The position numbers were made by a program, and so were the translations under genes. From JBJTUH01 sp044346175 (GTDB lineage Bacteria; Cyanobacteriota; Vampirovibrionia; Vampirovibrionales; JAJTHC01), in assembly GCA_044346175.1 (NCBI GenBank), contig JBIIZQ010000008.1:1-64000 (forward strand): DNA of 64,000 nt. Direction: 5' to 3'. Shown piece after piece: positions 54,407 through 63,338 of this stretch; positions within the stretch are counted from its first letter, which is position 1; each line of letters starts with the position of its first letter. The notes under the pieces were generated by a model. It saw only the letters and a program-made list of their open reading frames with translations, made no database searches and had not been told where the DNA came from.

Positions 54407-54697
54407 ATGATGCACGCTGTGAGTTTACGGACGCTAAAACAACACAGTTTACGCCTGCATAAAATACTGGGGAGCGTGCTGGCATTGCCACTACTGCTTA
54501 CCACCGTTACGGGCATGCTGTTTACGTATTTCCATGACTACACCCATCAGAAAGCACTGGCAAAAGCTTGCCTGAAGTGGCACACGCTAGAAGTGTGGCA
54601 CCTAGAGGGGATATACCCCATGATACTAGGGGTTTCAGTATTAAGTGTGTTAGCGAGTGCTGCCGTTTTAGCGTGGCGACGTACCCCTTCAAAATAA
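54407..54697 (+). CDS. Small PepSY-TM-like membrane protein
   Basis: This 96-residue protein has a first membrane helix (about 18-42: LHKILGSVLALPLLLTTVTG) with the RLHKILG start and T-T-G end that mark the PepSY-associated membrane helix family. A second helix follows at about 68-90 (MILGVSVLSVLASAAVLAWR). PepSY-TM proteins often help iron uptake or ferric reduction, but this one lacks the soluble PepSY domains. Starts ATGATG. It is back to the window's usual base composition, next to the AT-rich ATPase gene. Confidence 0.6.
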   Translation: MMHAVSLRTLKQHSLRLHKILGSVLALPLLLTTVTGMLFTYFHDYTHQKALAKACLKWHTLEVWHLEGIYPMILGVSVLSVLASAAVLAWRRTPSK

Positions 54698-54840
54698 CAT
54701 GGGCATACAGCCTACTATGTCAGTTGACACTTTTGACAGTTTTCGTGACGTGGGAGGTTTCTTTGGGCTACCATTTTGAGTATTAAAGTATGGGTGTGAT
54801 ACCTGAAGTGGTTTCTGATGTTCTGTGAGCTGTATCACCG

Positions 54841-56280
54841 CTATACCGATTGCTTGGCATAAAGTGCTTGGGCTTGTCCCATACCTACGCCCAGCAATAA
54901 CAAAGCCTCTTGATAAGATTTTGGCGCTTTTACGGCGGGCATGAGAGCCATGTAAGCTTCCAAACACAAATAAATACCGTAACACCCCATAGGGCCACCG
55001 AGGGCAAGTGAACCTCCGTAAGGGTTGAGGTGCATCGTATCCCAAAGGGCTTGTAGTGCTTCGGGGTTGTATGCGCTGGCGTGTGCTTTGGAGAGGCGAC
55101 ACGCCGTCAGTTGACTTTCAGACAACACCCCCTCTTGAAACAAAGCATGTAATACACTTGCTACAAACGACTCTCCCATAAGGAGGCACCGCTCAGGATG
55201 ATACACCCAATCGTGCAGGGTCTGGTGTGTAGACGGTAAATGTGGCTGTATGGCTTGCCATGCCCAATGAATCGCTTCAGGTAACGCTAAAGGATGCCCG
55301 CCAACACGAACGGCTTTGGAGAGGATAATAGGTTGGTGCAGATTGGTTTGTGCTTTATGGTGTACGGGGTAAGGATGCGTTTGTAAGAATTTTTGATAGC
55401 AATTCTCCGATACCAAGACAACCGCAGCTGCAGCGTCATACACCCCCATCATGGTGGCGACTGTGAGCGTACTGTTTGGCGTGGGGTAAGGTTTAAGGCG
55501 TGCAAGGTGCTGTGTTGTCAGCTGAGGTCGGCATGATTCGTCAAGTCGAGGGGATGCCCTTTCAACACTGTCGTAAAGAAACGCCTTTCGATACGCATGG
55601 GTGTGGTGTACTTTTTGATGGCTTGATAACACCCAAGAAGCTTGCACCTCTTGATGTAATAGGGTTTGATAAATGGGCTTAAGGTGCTTCTGGTTGATGC
55701 ACCAAGCATCGACCATGTGAGGCATGTCTTGAGCAAACACTGCCATACTTGGTGGTAAAGGTTTTTGAAAAGAGGGGTGTGTGAGTCGCCATCCGATACG
55801 GGAGTCTTCCAGCACGGATGTTTTTACAGAACCCTCTTGGATGAAGGCTTCACGAGGTAAAATATACGGTGCTCTGGAGGCACTCTCAACACCACAGGCT
55901 ACAACAACCTCTGCCATACCTGATTGAATCAGTGCCATACCATGGTGAATCGCATCCATCCCACTACCACACAAGGTGTTCAGTGTTGTTGCAGAAACCT
56001 CCCAAGGGTATGCAGCGAGCAAGCTTGCTTGTCTTGCGACATTACGGCAATCTTCACCTGCCTGATTGGCACACCCCACCAGAAGAGACACCGCCTGTGG
56101 TGTGTGCGTTAGGGTATCCTCTAGGAGAGGACAGCGACTTCTTAAAGCAGCTAATAGGTCGGCCAAGAGTGTATCGGGTCGATGGTGTTGCCAATACCCT
56201 TGCGGTAAACCAGTGGGGGTACGTAACCCGCCCAAACAATACACCGTAGACACCGTGTGAGGATGGTAGATAGCATTCAT
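54841..56280 (-). CDS. Thiolase-family protein lacking key catalytic residues
   Basis: The N-terminal 230 residues match thiolases: GLRTPTG near 18-24, GCANQAGEDCRNVARQASL, and the nucleophile cysteine in TLCGSGMDA (Cys104). The second half is altered. The GHP histidine of thiolases is Gly429 in NPYGGSLALGGPMG; the second catalytic cysteine of CIGGG is replaced (LGVGMG, about 464-468); and the NEAFA asparagine motif is SKAHAS. Without these, normal thiolysis or condensation is doubtful, although the nucleophile could still be acylated. At 479 residues it is longer than usual (about 390). The HxlR gene lies 39 bases upstream on the same strand and may be co-transcribed with it. Confidence 0.75.
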   Translation of the reverse strand: MNAIYHPHTVSTVYCLGGLRTPTGLPQGYWQHHRPDTLLADLLAALRSRCPLLEDTLTHTPQAVSLLVGCANQAGEDCRNVARQASLLAAYPWEVSATTLNTLCGSGMDAIHHGMALIQSGMAEVVVACGVESASRAPYILPREAFIQEGSVKTSVLEDSRIGWRLTHPSFQKPLPPSMAVFAQDMPHMVDAWCINQKHLKPIYQTLLHQEVQASWVLSSHQKVHHTHAYRKAFLYDSVERASPRLDESCRPQLTTQHLARLKPYPTPNSTLTVATMMGVYDAAAAVVLVSENCYQKFLQTHPYPVHHKAQTNLHQPIILSKAVRVGGHPLALPEAIHWAWQAIQPHLPSTHQTLHDWVYHPERCLLMGESFVASVLHALFQEGVLSESQLTACRLSKAHASAYNPEALQALWDTMHLNPYGGSLALGGPMGCYGIYLCLEAYMALMPAVKAPKSYQEALLLLGVGMGQAQALYAKQSV

Positions 56281-56319
56281 AAGCCTTACGATACCCCTCC
56301 CAACATGTTAATGCAGGAT

Positions 56320-56760
56320 TTACCCTCTTACGTGAGGCGTGTAGGGGAAGTAGGTGTTTGACCAAGCCATCATTTGGTCAATAATCGCACTCAGGGCATG
56401 CCCTCTTTCGGTTAAACGATATTCCACACGAGGAGGCATTTCCATGTATTGCTTCCGATGGAGTACACCGACCCCTTCAAGCATTTTCAGACGCTTGGTC
56501 AGCGTACGGGTAGAAATACCAGGGAGCTGCTCTTGAAGCTCCAAAAAACGACGGGGTTCAAATTGACGCAGCGATTGAATAATCAGTAAAGAATGCTTAT
56601 CGCCCATAACATTTAAAGCTCTCTCAAGAGGAGACTCTGTATTCAGTAATACGTCACAAAGCTCAAGAGATAAAAGGGGGTGTAGTACAGTCATTGAGAA
56701 AGTTAAATCCACATATCGATAAACAAACGGTACGGCGGAGACTTTGTGCATACAAAGCAC
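56320..56760 (-). CDS. HxlR-family winged-helix transcription regulator
   Basis: This protein has the HxlR pattern: SPLERALNVMGDKHSLLIIQSL, FLELQEQLPGISTRTLTKRLKMLEG, and YRLTERGHALSAI. The N-terminal cysteine of many HxlR proteins, used to sense oxidants, is at residue 37 or so in LELCDVLL, but the usual CP before the helix is SP here. A GTG start at 56760 has GAGG at 4 bases and gives 146 residues; an ATG at 56694 would give 124. It may control the thiolase gene that follows on the same strand. Confidence 0.85.
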   Translation of the reverse strand: MLCMHKVSAVPFVYRYVDLTFSMTVLHPLLSLELCDVLLNTESPLERALNVMGDKHSLLIIQSLRQFEPRRFLELQEQLPGISTRTLTKRLKMLEGVGVLHRKQYMEMPPRVEYRLTERGHALSAIIDQMMAWSNTYFPYTPHVRG

Positions 56761-56854
56761 TAAGCCTCATGTAACCATAAACTACTTTGTAAAACAAGGC
56801 AAGCACGCCATTAAAAGCATCCGTAAACTATAGGAGTCCCTCATAAGGGGAGGT

Positions 56855-58495
56855 TTAATGAGGAGATACTAATAGTTGGTATACGAGTAGGGCATTGGCA
56901 AGCTCGCCTTGAAGCTCTAAGAGCTTGATGCGGGTTTGAAAGGTCGCAAGTTCACGCTGATTGACCATGAACAAGGTTGAGTCTCCCAGTTCAAGACGAA
57001 GACGTTCCCCCGCTTCCATTTGTGAAGCAAACTGTAATTCTTTTTGAGTCGTGGCTAAGCGCTCCTTGAGGAGGGCAATCTCATTATAGACATCTTGTAA
57101 ATCAACTTGAAGGGCTTGTAAGAGTTGCGATTTTTCCAAGGCAAACTTAGCCAATTTACTTTGTGCCTGTAAGATTTGTCCTCTGGCTTCTCGTTGCCTG
57201 AACGGGACGGCATTGAGCATTACCCCAGCTTTAAGTGCGGTGCCAATACCGCCAGACCCAGTGTCACGACCCACTTGAATGCTGGCATTAACCTCAGGCA
57301 GTAAGTTGTTTTTGGCAAGTTTGAGTGCCTCTTGCGTACCCTTCACTTGTGCCTCAAGATACTTGAGTTCTGGACGGTATGAAAGCATCGACTCTGTTGC
57401 CTCGGTTAAACTAGGCAGTTCAGGCATGGCACTTAGGGTCGGCAGTTGTGAGGGAAAAACAGCATCAGGCTTTAGCACTGGTGGTGGTTGTGGGGTGCCA
57501 TCTGCTTGCCACCAGTAAAGTCGCCACTTATTAACATTTTTTTGAAGTGTTCGTGCCGCCTTCAAGGTATTGGCTTGTCGTGTGCTGAGGTGCTGTTGAG
57601 CTTCAACAGCATCAATGTCAGGTAAATCCCCCGCTTTCACTCGTTGCGTAATCCATGAAAAACGTTGGGTTGCGATTTGTTCAAGCGATTTGGCAAACCC
57701 ATAGGCTTGATGTGCCAAGGCGATATCCCAGTAGGCACTACCGCCAGCCAGTAGGGTATCAAGGCGTGTTTGTAAAACAGCCGCCTGTGCTTCCCAAGTC
57801 CCGTAAAGTGCCTGACGCTCAGCCACGCTTTTTTCATTGACCCCTAAACCTCTTAGGAGAGGGACTTTTACAAAGGCACTGTAAGTACCACCCTCGCCAC
57901 TCGGTGTACCTGGTGACTTTGGCACGCCCCCTGAAAAATCAGACGTTAAGCCGTACTCAATCCCAGAACGTGTTTTAACGCTACCTGTGATGTCGTAAGT
58001 ACTCCCACTCCGTGGGCGAAATGAACTGTTATAGCGTTGTGTGTCTGTGAGGAGTAATAGTCTTGGGTCAAAGGCACCTTGTTTTTCTTGGTATTTCCCT
58101 TGAGCCAAACGCTCTAATTGTTGAGCCCCTAAAACTTTTGGATGGGCTACTTCCATCGACTTTAAAAAAGCTTCAAAGGTTGGAAAAGTCGAACCCTCCA
58201 CGGTGTCACCATTGATGGCATTGAGGGCCTGCTTGGTTGCCTCTGCCTCTGTAAACGGGGTAAGTGGTGTGAGGGTTTTAAGAGTATGCTCCTGACTGAG
58301 GGGAGGAGGCGTTTCTGTTTTGGGAGGTTGCTTGGAGATGGTTCCATGCACAGCAGGTACTTTGGCTAGCAGTATTGGAGAACGTCCAATGGGACCACAA
58401 GTCGATAACACGCAGAGTCCCACGGTAAGGATGAAGAGGCTTGAAGACTGATTTGTACGCTTAAACCAAGGCGAAAAATAGAAAGAATGAGGCAT
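56855..58495 (-). CDS. TolC-family outer-membrane efflux protein
   Basis: The 546-residue protein has an N-terminal signal (about 18-35) and a Pro/Thr-rich segment (about 40-95). The two outer-membrane efflux repeats follow, rich in heptad-like leucines and alanines (ARTLQKNVNKWRLY; ALKLAKNNLLPEVNASI; GERLRLELGDSTLFMVNQREL). The RLELGDSTL and YRPELK phrases are typical of TolC relatives. It lies 3 bases downstream of hlyD-like, last in the three-gene operon. It would form the outer-membrane exit duct. Confidence 0.88.
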   Translation of the reverse strand: MPHSFYFSPWFKRTNQSSSLFILTVGLCVLSTCGPIGRSPILLAKVPAVHGTISKQPPKTETPPPLSQEHTLKTLTPLTPFTEAEATKQALNAINGDTVEGSTFPTFEAFLKSMEVAHPKVLGAQQLERLAQGKYQEKQGAFDPRLLLLTDTQRYNSSFRPRSGSTYDITGSVKTRSGIEYGLTSDFSGGVPKSPGTPSGEGGTYSAFVKVPLLRGLGVNEKSVAERQALYGTWEAQAAVLQTRLDTLLAGGSAYWDIALAHQAYGFAKSLEQIATQRFSWITQRVKAGDLPDIDAVEAQQHLSTRQANTLKAARTLQKNVNKWRLYWWQADGTPQPPPVLKPDAVFPSQLPTLSAMPELPSLTEATESMLSYRPELKYLEAQVKGTQEALKLAKNNLLPEVNASIQVGRDTGSGGIGTALKAGVMLNAVPFRQREARGQILQAQSKLAKFALEKSQLLQALQVDLQDVYNEIALLKERLATTQKELQFASQMEAGERLRLELGDSTLFMVNQRELATFQTRIKLLELQGELANALLVYQLLVSPH

Positions 58496-58498
58496 CGT

Positions 58499-59971
58499 TT
58501 ATTTTGCCTTTACTTTACGTTTAATATCGGCTTTTTGTTTTTCATCGTCATCTTCAGCCCAATAGCTATCCATGGCCTGAGACGCTTTATCATAGCCCCC
58601 ACTGGGCTTACTATCTTTTAATTTTGCAGGGTCAACCACGGGTGGGAAACCGTTAAACTGTCGCCATAGTTCAAACCACAGTGGCACCGTTTTTAACAGT
58701 ACCCATCCTGCAACCTTGGAGCCAGGGCGTAGCTTATGTAAACTCGGCCAAGGTTCATCTCGGTGTTTTTTGATAGCTTCAGGGTCAGGGCGCACAAGCA
58801 GTCTAAAATTACTGTTGCCGTCATCCATGGCATCCACCACTGCCACACGTCCCGCAAAGGTACCCACCATGGCAAAAGGCCATCCTGTAAATTGGACGGC
58901 AGGCCATCCCGCAAACTGCAAGCGTACGGGGTCGCCTGGGGCTATCAGTGGGGCATCGTTATCATTCACGTACAAGGCAACGGCAACATCGGCGGTTTCG
59001 GGTACAATCGTTGCCAAAATATCACCCGCCTTGACCGTTTCCCCTAAACCTACAGGGAGAAGTCTTACCACCCTACCATCACAGGGTGCCATGACCTCCT
59101 GTTGTAGTTTTCGTGAGGCAATGTTTTGAAGTTCAATATCCAGTTTGAAAATTTCAGCATCCATTGCCGCAAGACTCTCACGTGCCGAGGCACTGCTTGC
59201 CATGACGTTTGAAATTCCTGCTGAAAGGTCGGTACCAAGACGTGCTTGGTCAAGCTGGGCGATACTCAAGGCTTGACGTGCTTCAGCGAGCTGTGCCTGT
59301 GCTGCTTGATGTGAGGTCATGGCACGGGTTTGTTCAAGTGTTACAAGTTCTTTGTCTCGGGTGGAACGTAGCCCCTCGGCTTCCAACTGCACCACTCGAC
59401 GATAATTTAATTCAGCCGTTTCAAGGACTTGAGCCGCTGCTGCAAGATTCTGCTCCGAAACAATCACACGATTTTTTGCTTGTCCGATACGTTCTGTTTG
59501 GGTCGGTAGTGCCACCGCTCGGGAGTTTTCCAGTAACCCTCCTTGACGCTCAATGGCGGCAAGTCGTTCTGTGACGGCTTGCTTGCGAGCTTGTAAGGCT
59601 TGACGTTGTCCTTGAAGCTTTTGTACTTGGGCAGGGTCAAGGAATTTGGGGTCAATGTCTTGGAGTAGAGCAAGTTTTTGACCTTTTCGTACTAAGGCTC
59701 CTTCTTGCACATGCCACGCTAATACACGGGCTGAAATCTGTGACTCAATGACCTGAGGACGCTCCATGGGTGAAAAAATCGTCACTTTGCCATAACCCGT
59801 GACACTTTGTTGCCAAGGTATCAATATCAAGCCCAAAAGACACGTTAGGAGTACTGACAATAACACCCACGCAAACCGAGAGTAGGTGCCACGTGTTTTC
59901 ACTCGTGATAATGCGTGACTTTGTGTCAACACACTTGAACCAGAATCGACAGAACTGACGCTCATCATCAT
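58499..59971 (-). CDS. HlyD-family membrane fusion protein
   Basis: The 490-residue protein has one membrane helix (about 33-52: FAWVLLSVLLTCLLGLILIP) and a first lipoyl-like half (AWHVQEGALVRKGQKLALL). A long coiled coil follows (about 115-265), then a second lipoyl half (PCDGRVVRLLPVGLGETVKAGD) and a beta-barrel part. The C-terminal 60 residues are charged and unusual for the family (KKHRDEPWPS; AEDDDEKQKADIKRKVKAK). It would link the inner-membrane ABC protein to the TolC duct. Between them by 18 and 3 bases. Confidence 0.88.
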   Translation of the reverse strand: MMMSVSSVDSGSSVLTQSHALSRVKTRGTYSRFAWVLLSVLLTCLLGLILIPWQQSVTGYGKVTIFSPMERPQVIESQISARVLAWHVQEGALVRKGQKLALLQDIDPKFLDPAQVQKLQGQRQALQARKQAVTERLAAIERQGGLLENSRAVALPTQTERIGQAKNRVIVSEQNLAAAAQVLETAELNYRRVVQLEAEGLRSTRDKELVTLEQTRAMTSHQAAQAQLAEARQALSIAQLDQARLGTDLSAGISNVMASSASARESLAAMDAEIFKLDIELQNIASRKLQQEVMAPCDGRVVRLLPVGLGETVKAGDILATIVPETADVAVALYVNDNDAPLIAPGDPVRLQFAGWPAVQFTGWPFAMVGTFAGRVAVVDAMDDGNSNFRLLVRPDPEAIKKHRDEPWPSLHKLRPGSKVAGWVLLKTVPLWFELWRQFNGFPPVVDPAKLKDSKPSGGYDKASQAMDSYWAEDDDEKQKADIKRKVKAK

Positions 59972-59989
59972 CTTTAGTAGTGCTTTCTC

Positions 59990-61918
59990 TTACAACGGAT
60001 AACCATCAGACGACGTAATACCTGATACATGCCCGCCATGGGCTGGATGAACCTGCTGAATCCATTGTTGATAGTACGCCTTGGGGGTATTGAGTAAGCC
60101 TTCTTCATAGTGCCAACGTCCAGACAGATTGGCTGTATCCGACTGAGTCATGTGAGGATGTCCAAACCATACATAGCGTTGACATCCCTGTGCAATGAAA
60201 GGTGCTGAGGTATTGACTATTAAAGCCCAAGGAAACGCAGGCGTACCAGCCACGGCAAGAAGCTGTCGCATGAGTGCCGTACGTTCCTGCCATGGTAGGA
60301 TATTCAACAAATCATCTAAAAGTAAAAGCTCAGGTTGTTGTAAGAGGTTTTGTGCAAGTAAAACTCTCACTTTTAAAGAACTCTCAATATTACAGCCCGC
60401 TTGCAGTACCTCGGTTTCTAACCCATGGGGTAATTGAGAGAGTGCTGCATCTAGGCCTGTGAGTGCAAGGACTTGTGAGACCAATACAGGGTTGGTTTCA
60501 CGGTAGGGTAAACCCATGAAAATGTTGTCTGCTAGCGTACCTTGCAGTAACCCCTGCTGTTCTAAGCTTAAATAAGCTACTTTGTGGTGCCACTGTAATA
60601 GAGACACGCTACGAACATCAACCCCATGTAGTTCACATAGTCCTTGCTCAGGTAAGGCGAGTCCTGCACAGACACGTAACACATAGTGCCGTAGTGCGTT
60701 GGAGTCCACGGTACCCACCAGTGCGAGGGTTTCCCCTGCACGCAACCCTAAATAAGGTAAAACAAATGATGCTTCAGAGGCAGGGGTGTGTGTGTGCGTG
60801 TCGGGCTTAATATATAACTGCTTTAAGATCAGCAAGGGCAAAGCATTTTGCGTGGTGGCTGTGAGGGATATATTGGGTAAACTTACGGGGTTGGAGGTCG
60901 TTTCAAGGAGCGGCAGTTCGGTGAGCATGGCGATTTTCTCCAAACTGGTCATGAGGTCAAACCCTGGTTCAAATAATTGAATCAGTTTGTCCATTGCCAC
61001 GAGCATCTGTAGTACCACAAGTTCACTGGCAACCAATTGACCAAGGGTCATCTGTTTTTGAATGACCAAGGTACCACCGAGTGCGAGAATCCCGACACTG
61101 GCAATGGCATAAAAGAAAAAATGAGACGTTAACACACGGAATAAGACCTTGAAATGTGCCTTACGAGCATCCAAATACATCATTAAATGATGATCCGTGA
61201 CGGTATGCCAAAAATTCTGCGAGGCATGACGGCGTACCCGAACTTGTGCCCCAGCAAGGTCCTGCAACCAACTCCCCAATGTGTATTTATGATGGGATTC
61301 TTCCATACTACTTGCCAACCCGCCATGGCTTAAGCCAAAAATAGCCAATGCCAAGAACAAGATAATGCCTATATCAAAAATCCAAAGGCTAGGATGATAA
61401 ATCCCCAGAATAATCAAACCAATGAGCAAACTAATACATGAGGCAGGTCCATCGGTTAGCAGTTTTGCCCACACCTTTTGAAGGTTGACGACATCAAAAA
61501 AGCGATTCAAATGCTCAGGAGGATACGTCGTTTTAAGGTTAAATGGCTGTGCAAGGAGGAGGCGGTCAGTGATTTGCAACGCCACTCTTACAAAAATACG
61601 TTGTTGTAAGGTTTCAATCAAGCTGATACTCATCGCACGAATCACCGCCACCATGAGCAGTACACCAAGTAGAATCGCACTCAAAGTAATGAGTTGTTGG
61701 AACAAGACACCCGCCGCAATCGTATTGACTAAGGCTTGTGCTGTCAGCGGTACCGCTAGGGTCAGTAACGTGACCACTAAGGTGTAGGCTATGAGAATGA
61801 CCACATCTTTCTTGTCTTGGACCATGAGGGGCGATAACCGATGAAAAACCCACGTCCAATCGTAGTGCTGGTCATGGTGTCCATGATGAGAAGAAGAGGA
61901 AGCTTGTGCCATCATCAT
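59990..61918 (-). CDS. ABC exporter half-protein with degenerate nucleotide-binding domain
   Basis: First gene of the operon, 642 residues. A His-rich N-terminus (HHGHHDQHYDW) precedes six membrane helices of type-I export form (about 40-320). The C-terminal domain follows the ATPase order but has lost the catalytic motifs. Walker A reads GTVDSNALRHYV (402-413) with no GKS/T; the Q-loop reads VAYLSLEQQG with no Q at the usual site; the LSGGQ signature is NIESSLKV; Walker B ends in LLLLDD (533-536) with Asp in place of the catalytic Glu; the H-loop His is Asn569. It is unlikely to hydrolyse ATP alone. Confidence 0.87.
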   Translation of the reverse strand: MMMAQASSSSHHGHHDQHYDWTWVFHRLSPLMVQDKKDVVILIAYTLVVTLLTLAVPLTAQALVNTIAAGVLFQQLITLSAILLGVLLMVAVIRAMSISLIETLQQRIFVRVALQITDRLLLAQPFNLKTTYPPEHLNRFFDVVNLQKVWAKLLTDGPASCISLLIGLIILGIYHPSLWIFDIGIILFLALAIFGLSHGGLASSMEESHHKYTLGSWLQDLAGAQVRVRRHASQNFWHTVTDHHLMMYLDARKAHFKVLFRVLTSHFFFYAIASVGILALGGTLVIQKQMTLGQLVASELVVLQMLVAMDKLIQLFEPGFDLMTSLEKIAMLTELPLLETTSNPVSLPNISLTATTQNALPLLILKQLYIKPDTHTHTPASEASFVLPYLGLRAGETLALVGTVDSNALRHYVLRVCAGLALPEQGLCELHGVDVRSVSLLQWHHKVAYLSLEQQGLLQGTLADNIFMGLPYRETNPVLVSQVLALTGLDAALSQLPHGLETEVLQAGCNIESSLKVRVLLAQNLLQQPELLLLDDLLNILPWQERTALMRQLLAVAGTPAFPWALIVNTSAPFIAQGCQRYVWFGHPHMTQSDTANLSGRWHYEEGLLNTPKAYYQQWIQQVHPAHGGHVSGITSSDGYPL

Positions 61919-62273
61919 AAAGAAAAAATTTCTCGTGTTGTAAATCGAACAAAATCACCTAAGGAAATTTTGGCATAAAACAGCCTGCATCATGACAACT
62001 GTCAGCGTTTAGGGAGTCGTCCTAGAAAACAGGTAAGGGTGGTTTACAATAAAAACAGAGGGTTGCGTCTATCAAAAATGTGTGTGATGCCTCATGAGTG
62101 TGAAGCATGAGTTATGAAACAGAAGTTATGGCAACTATTGTAACATAAATAAATCACGCAACACTCTCATGAGGCTTTTTAACCCCCTACGTCAAAACAT
62201 ACACCCAACAGAAACCAGATAGCAGAGGAGGTATATACTGGCGTGGTTATCGTGTATGGGTGTGTGTATGTCC
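61919..62273. other. Intergenic region before the export operon
   Basis: 355 bases with no gene. It is AT-rich around 61940-61985 and 62130-62150; the promoter of the export operon is expected in the first third. No clear box pair or hairpin is seen. Confidence 0.35.
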
Positions 62274-63215
62274 TTAAGGGGTAAATACCCGTAAAGATAA
62301 ACATTTGGTCGAGCCACCAGCCTTCAAAAACTCACTGACATCGACTTCCAAAGCTTGAATACCTTTTGCTCGTAGCGTGGCTACTAATTCAGGGCTTCCT
62401 TGATTAAACACCAAGCTATCGCCCACACTAATGGCGTTGCAAGCAAAATTGGCGGCTTCATCGGCTGAAACAGGAATCCGTAAACGCTCAGGAACATGGT
62501 ACTCAATGACTTGCCGTCCGTAATCGTCAAAGGCCTCTGGGGCGTAGATAAAATGTCCTGTCTCCATGGGGCAACAGCACACATCAATATGGTAAAAGCG
62601 TGGGTTTTTCAGTTCCAAGGGTAGTACAGGTAAACCGCATACTTGAGCGATATCTAAATGGGCTTGAAAATGACTTCTGGCACGATACCCAGCAAATACC
62701 AATTCATTACGCCAAATCAGTGCATCTCCCGCACCTTCAAAAGGAACATCTTCAGGGGTTTCTAAAACGTCATACCCGTAAGTCTTAAACCAAGCTGCCG
62801 CTAAAGGTGTTTCGCCTTGCCGCTCGGGGTTTTTATAACGGGCGAGCAATGCCTTATTGCCCCACATAAAGGCATGGTTTGCCGTAAAAACAATATCGGG
62901 TAAGCCCGGTGCTGCAGGCATGGTGACAACTTTAGCACCCGCTTTAGTTTCTAGGGTGTCTACAAGGGTTTCCCACTGTCTTTGTGCTTTTTGGGCATCA
63001 ACAGGTACGCCTGTTTCCATCCAAGGGTTAATGACATAGGAAACCTCAAAAAACGTCGGTGGACACATCAAAATGGTGGGCTTATCCCATCCATGGCGTT
63101 GTGATAACGTCTCCATGGCGGGTTGATACGTTGTGAACGTATCCTGAAAAGAGGATGAAAGGTTTTTTGGGGGTACCATCGTAGCATGGGTGTTTATTGA
63201 AAGAGGGGTTGTCAT
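62274..63215 (-). CDS. Amidinotransferase-family hydrolase, like the AgrE/ArgZ arginine dihydrolase domain
   Basis: The protein matches the guanidino-group hydrolase fold. Landmarks are MCPPTFFEVSYVINPWME, PDIVFTANHAFMW, VPFEGAGDALIW, FYHIDVCCCP (His), ADEAANFACNAISVGD, and FLKAGGSTKCLSLR with the nucleophile cysteine. This order and wording fit the N-terminal domain of cyanobacterial AgrE/ArgZ, which turns arginine into ornithine, CO2 and ammonia; dimethylarginine hydrolases are the other close group. It has all expected catalytic parts. The next gene upstream encodes a LOR/SDH-like domain, the second module of AgrE/ArgZ. Confidence 0.85.
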   Translation of the reverse strand: MTTPLSINTHATMVPPKNLSSSFQDTFTTYQPAMETLSQRHGWDKPTILMCPPTFFEVSYVINPWMETGVPVDAQKAQRQWETLVDTLETKAGAKVVTMPAAPGLPDIVFTANHAFMWGNKALLARYKNPERQGETPLAAAWFKTYGYDVLETPEDVPFEGAGDALIWRNELVFAGYRARSHFQAHLDIAQVCGLPVLPLELKNPRFYHIDVCCCPMETGHFIYAPEAFDDYGRQVIEYHVPERLRIPVSADEAANFACNAISVGDSLVFNQGSPELVATLRAKGIQALEVDVSEFLKAGGSTKCLSLRVFTP

Positions 63216-63338
63216 AGGAAGGGAGCCTTATACCATATACCATTAACGAGAGACCATGGCATCATGAGAGAAACACTAAGCATGATGTGCGAATTGGGGA
63301 GTATATTCAAAAAACAGGTGTGCTATTTTAAGCAATGC

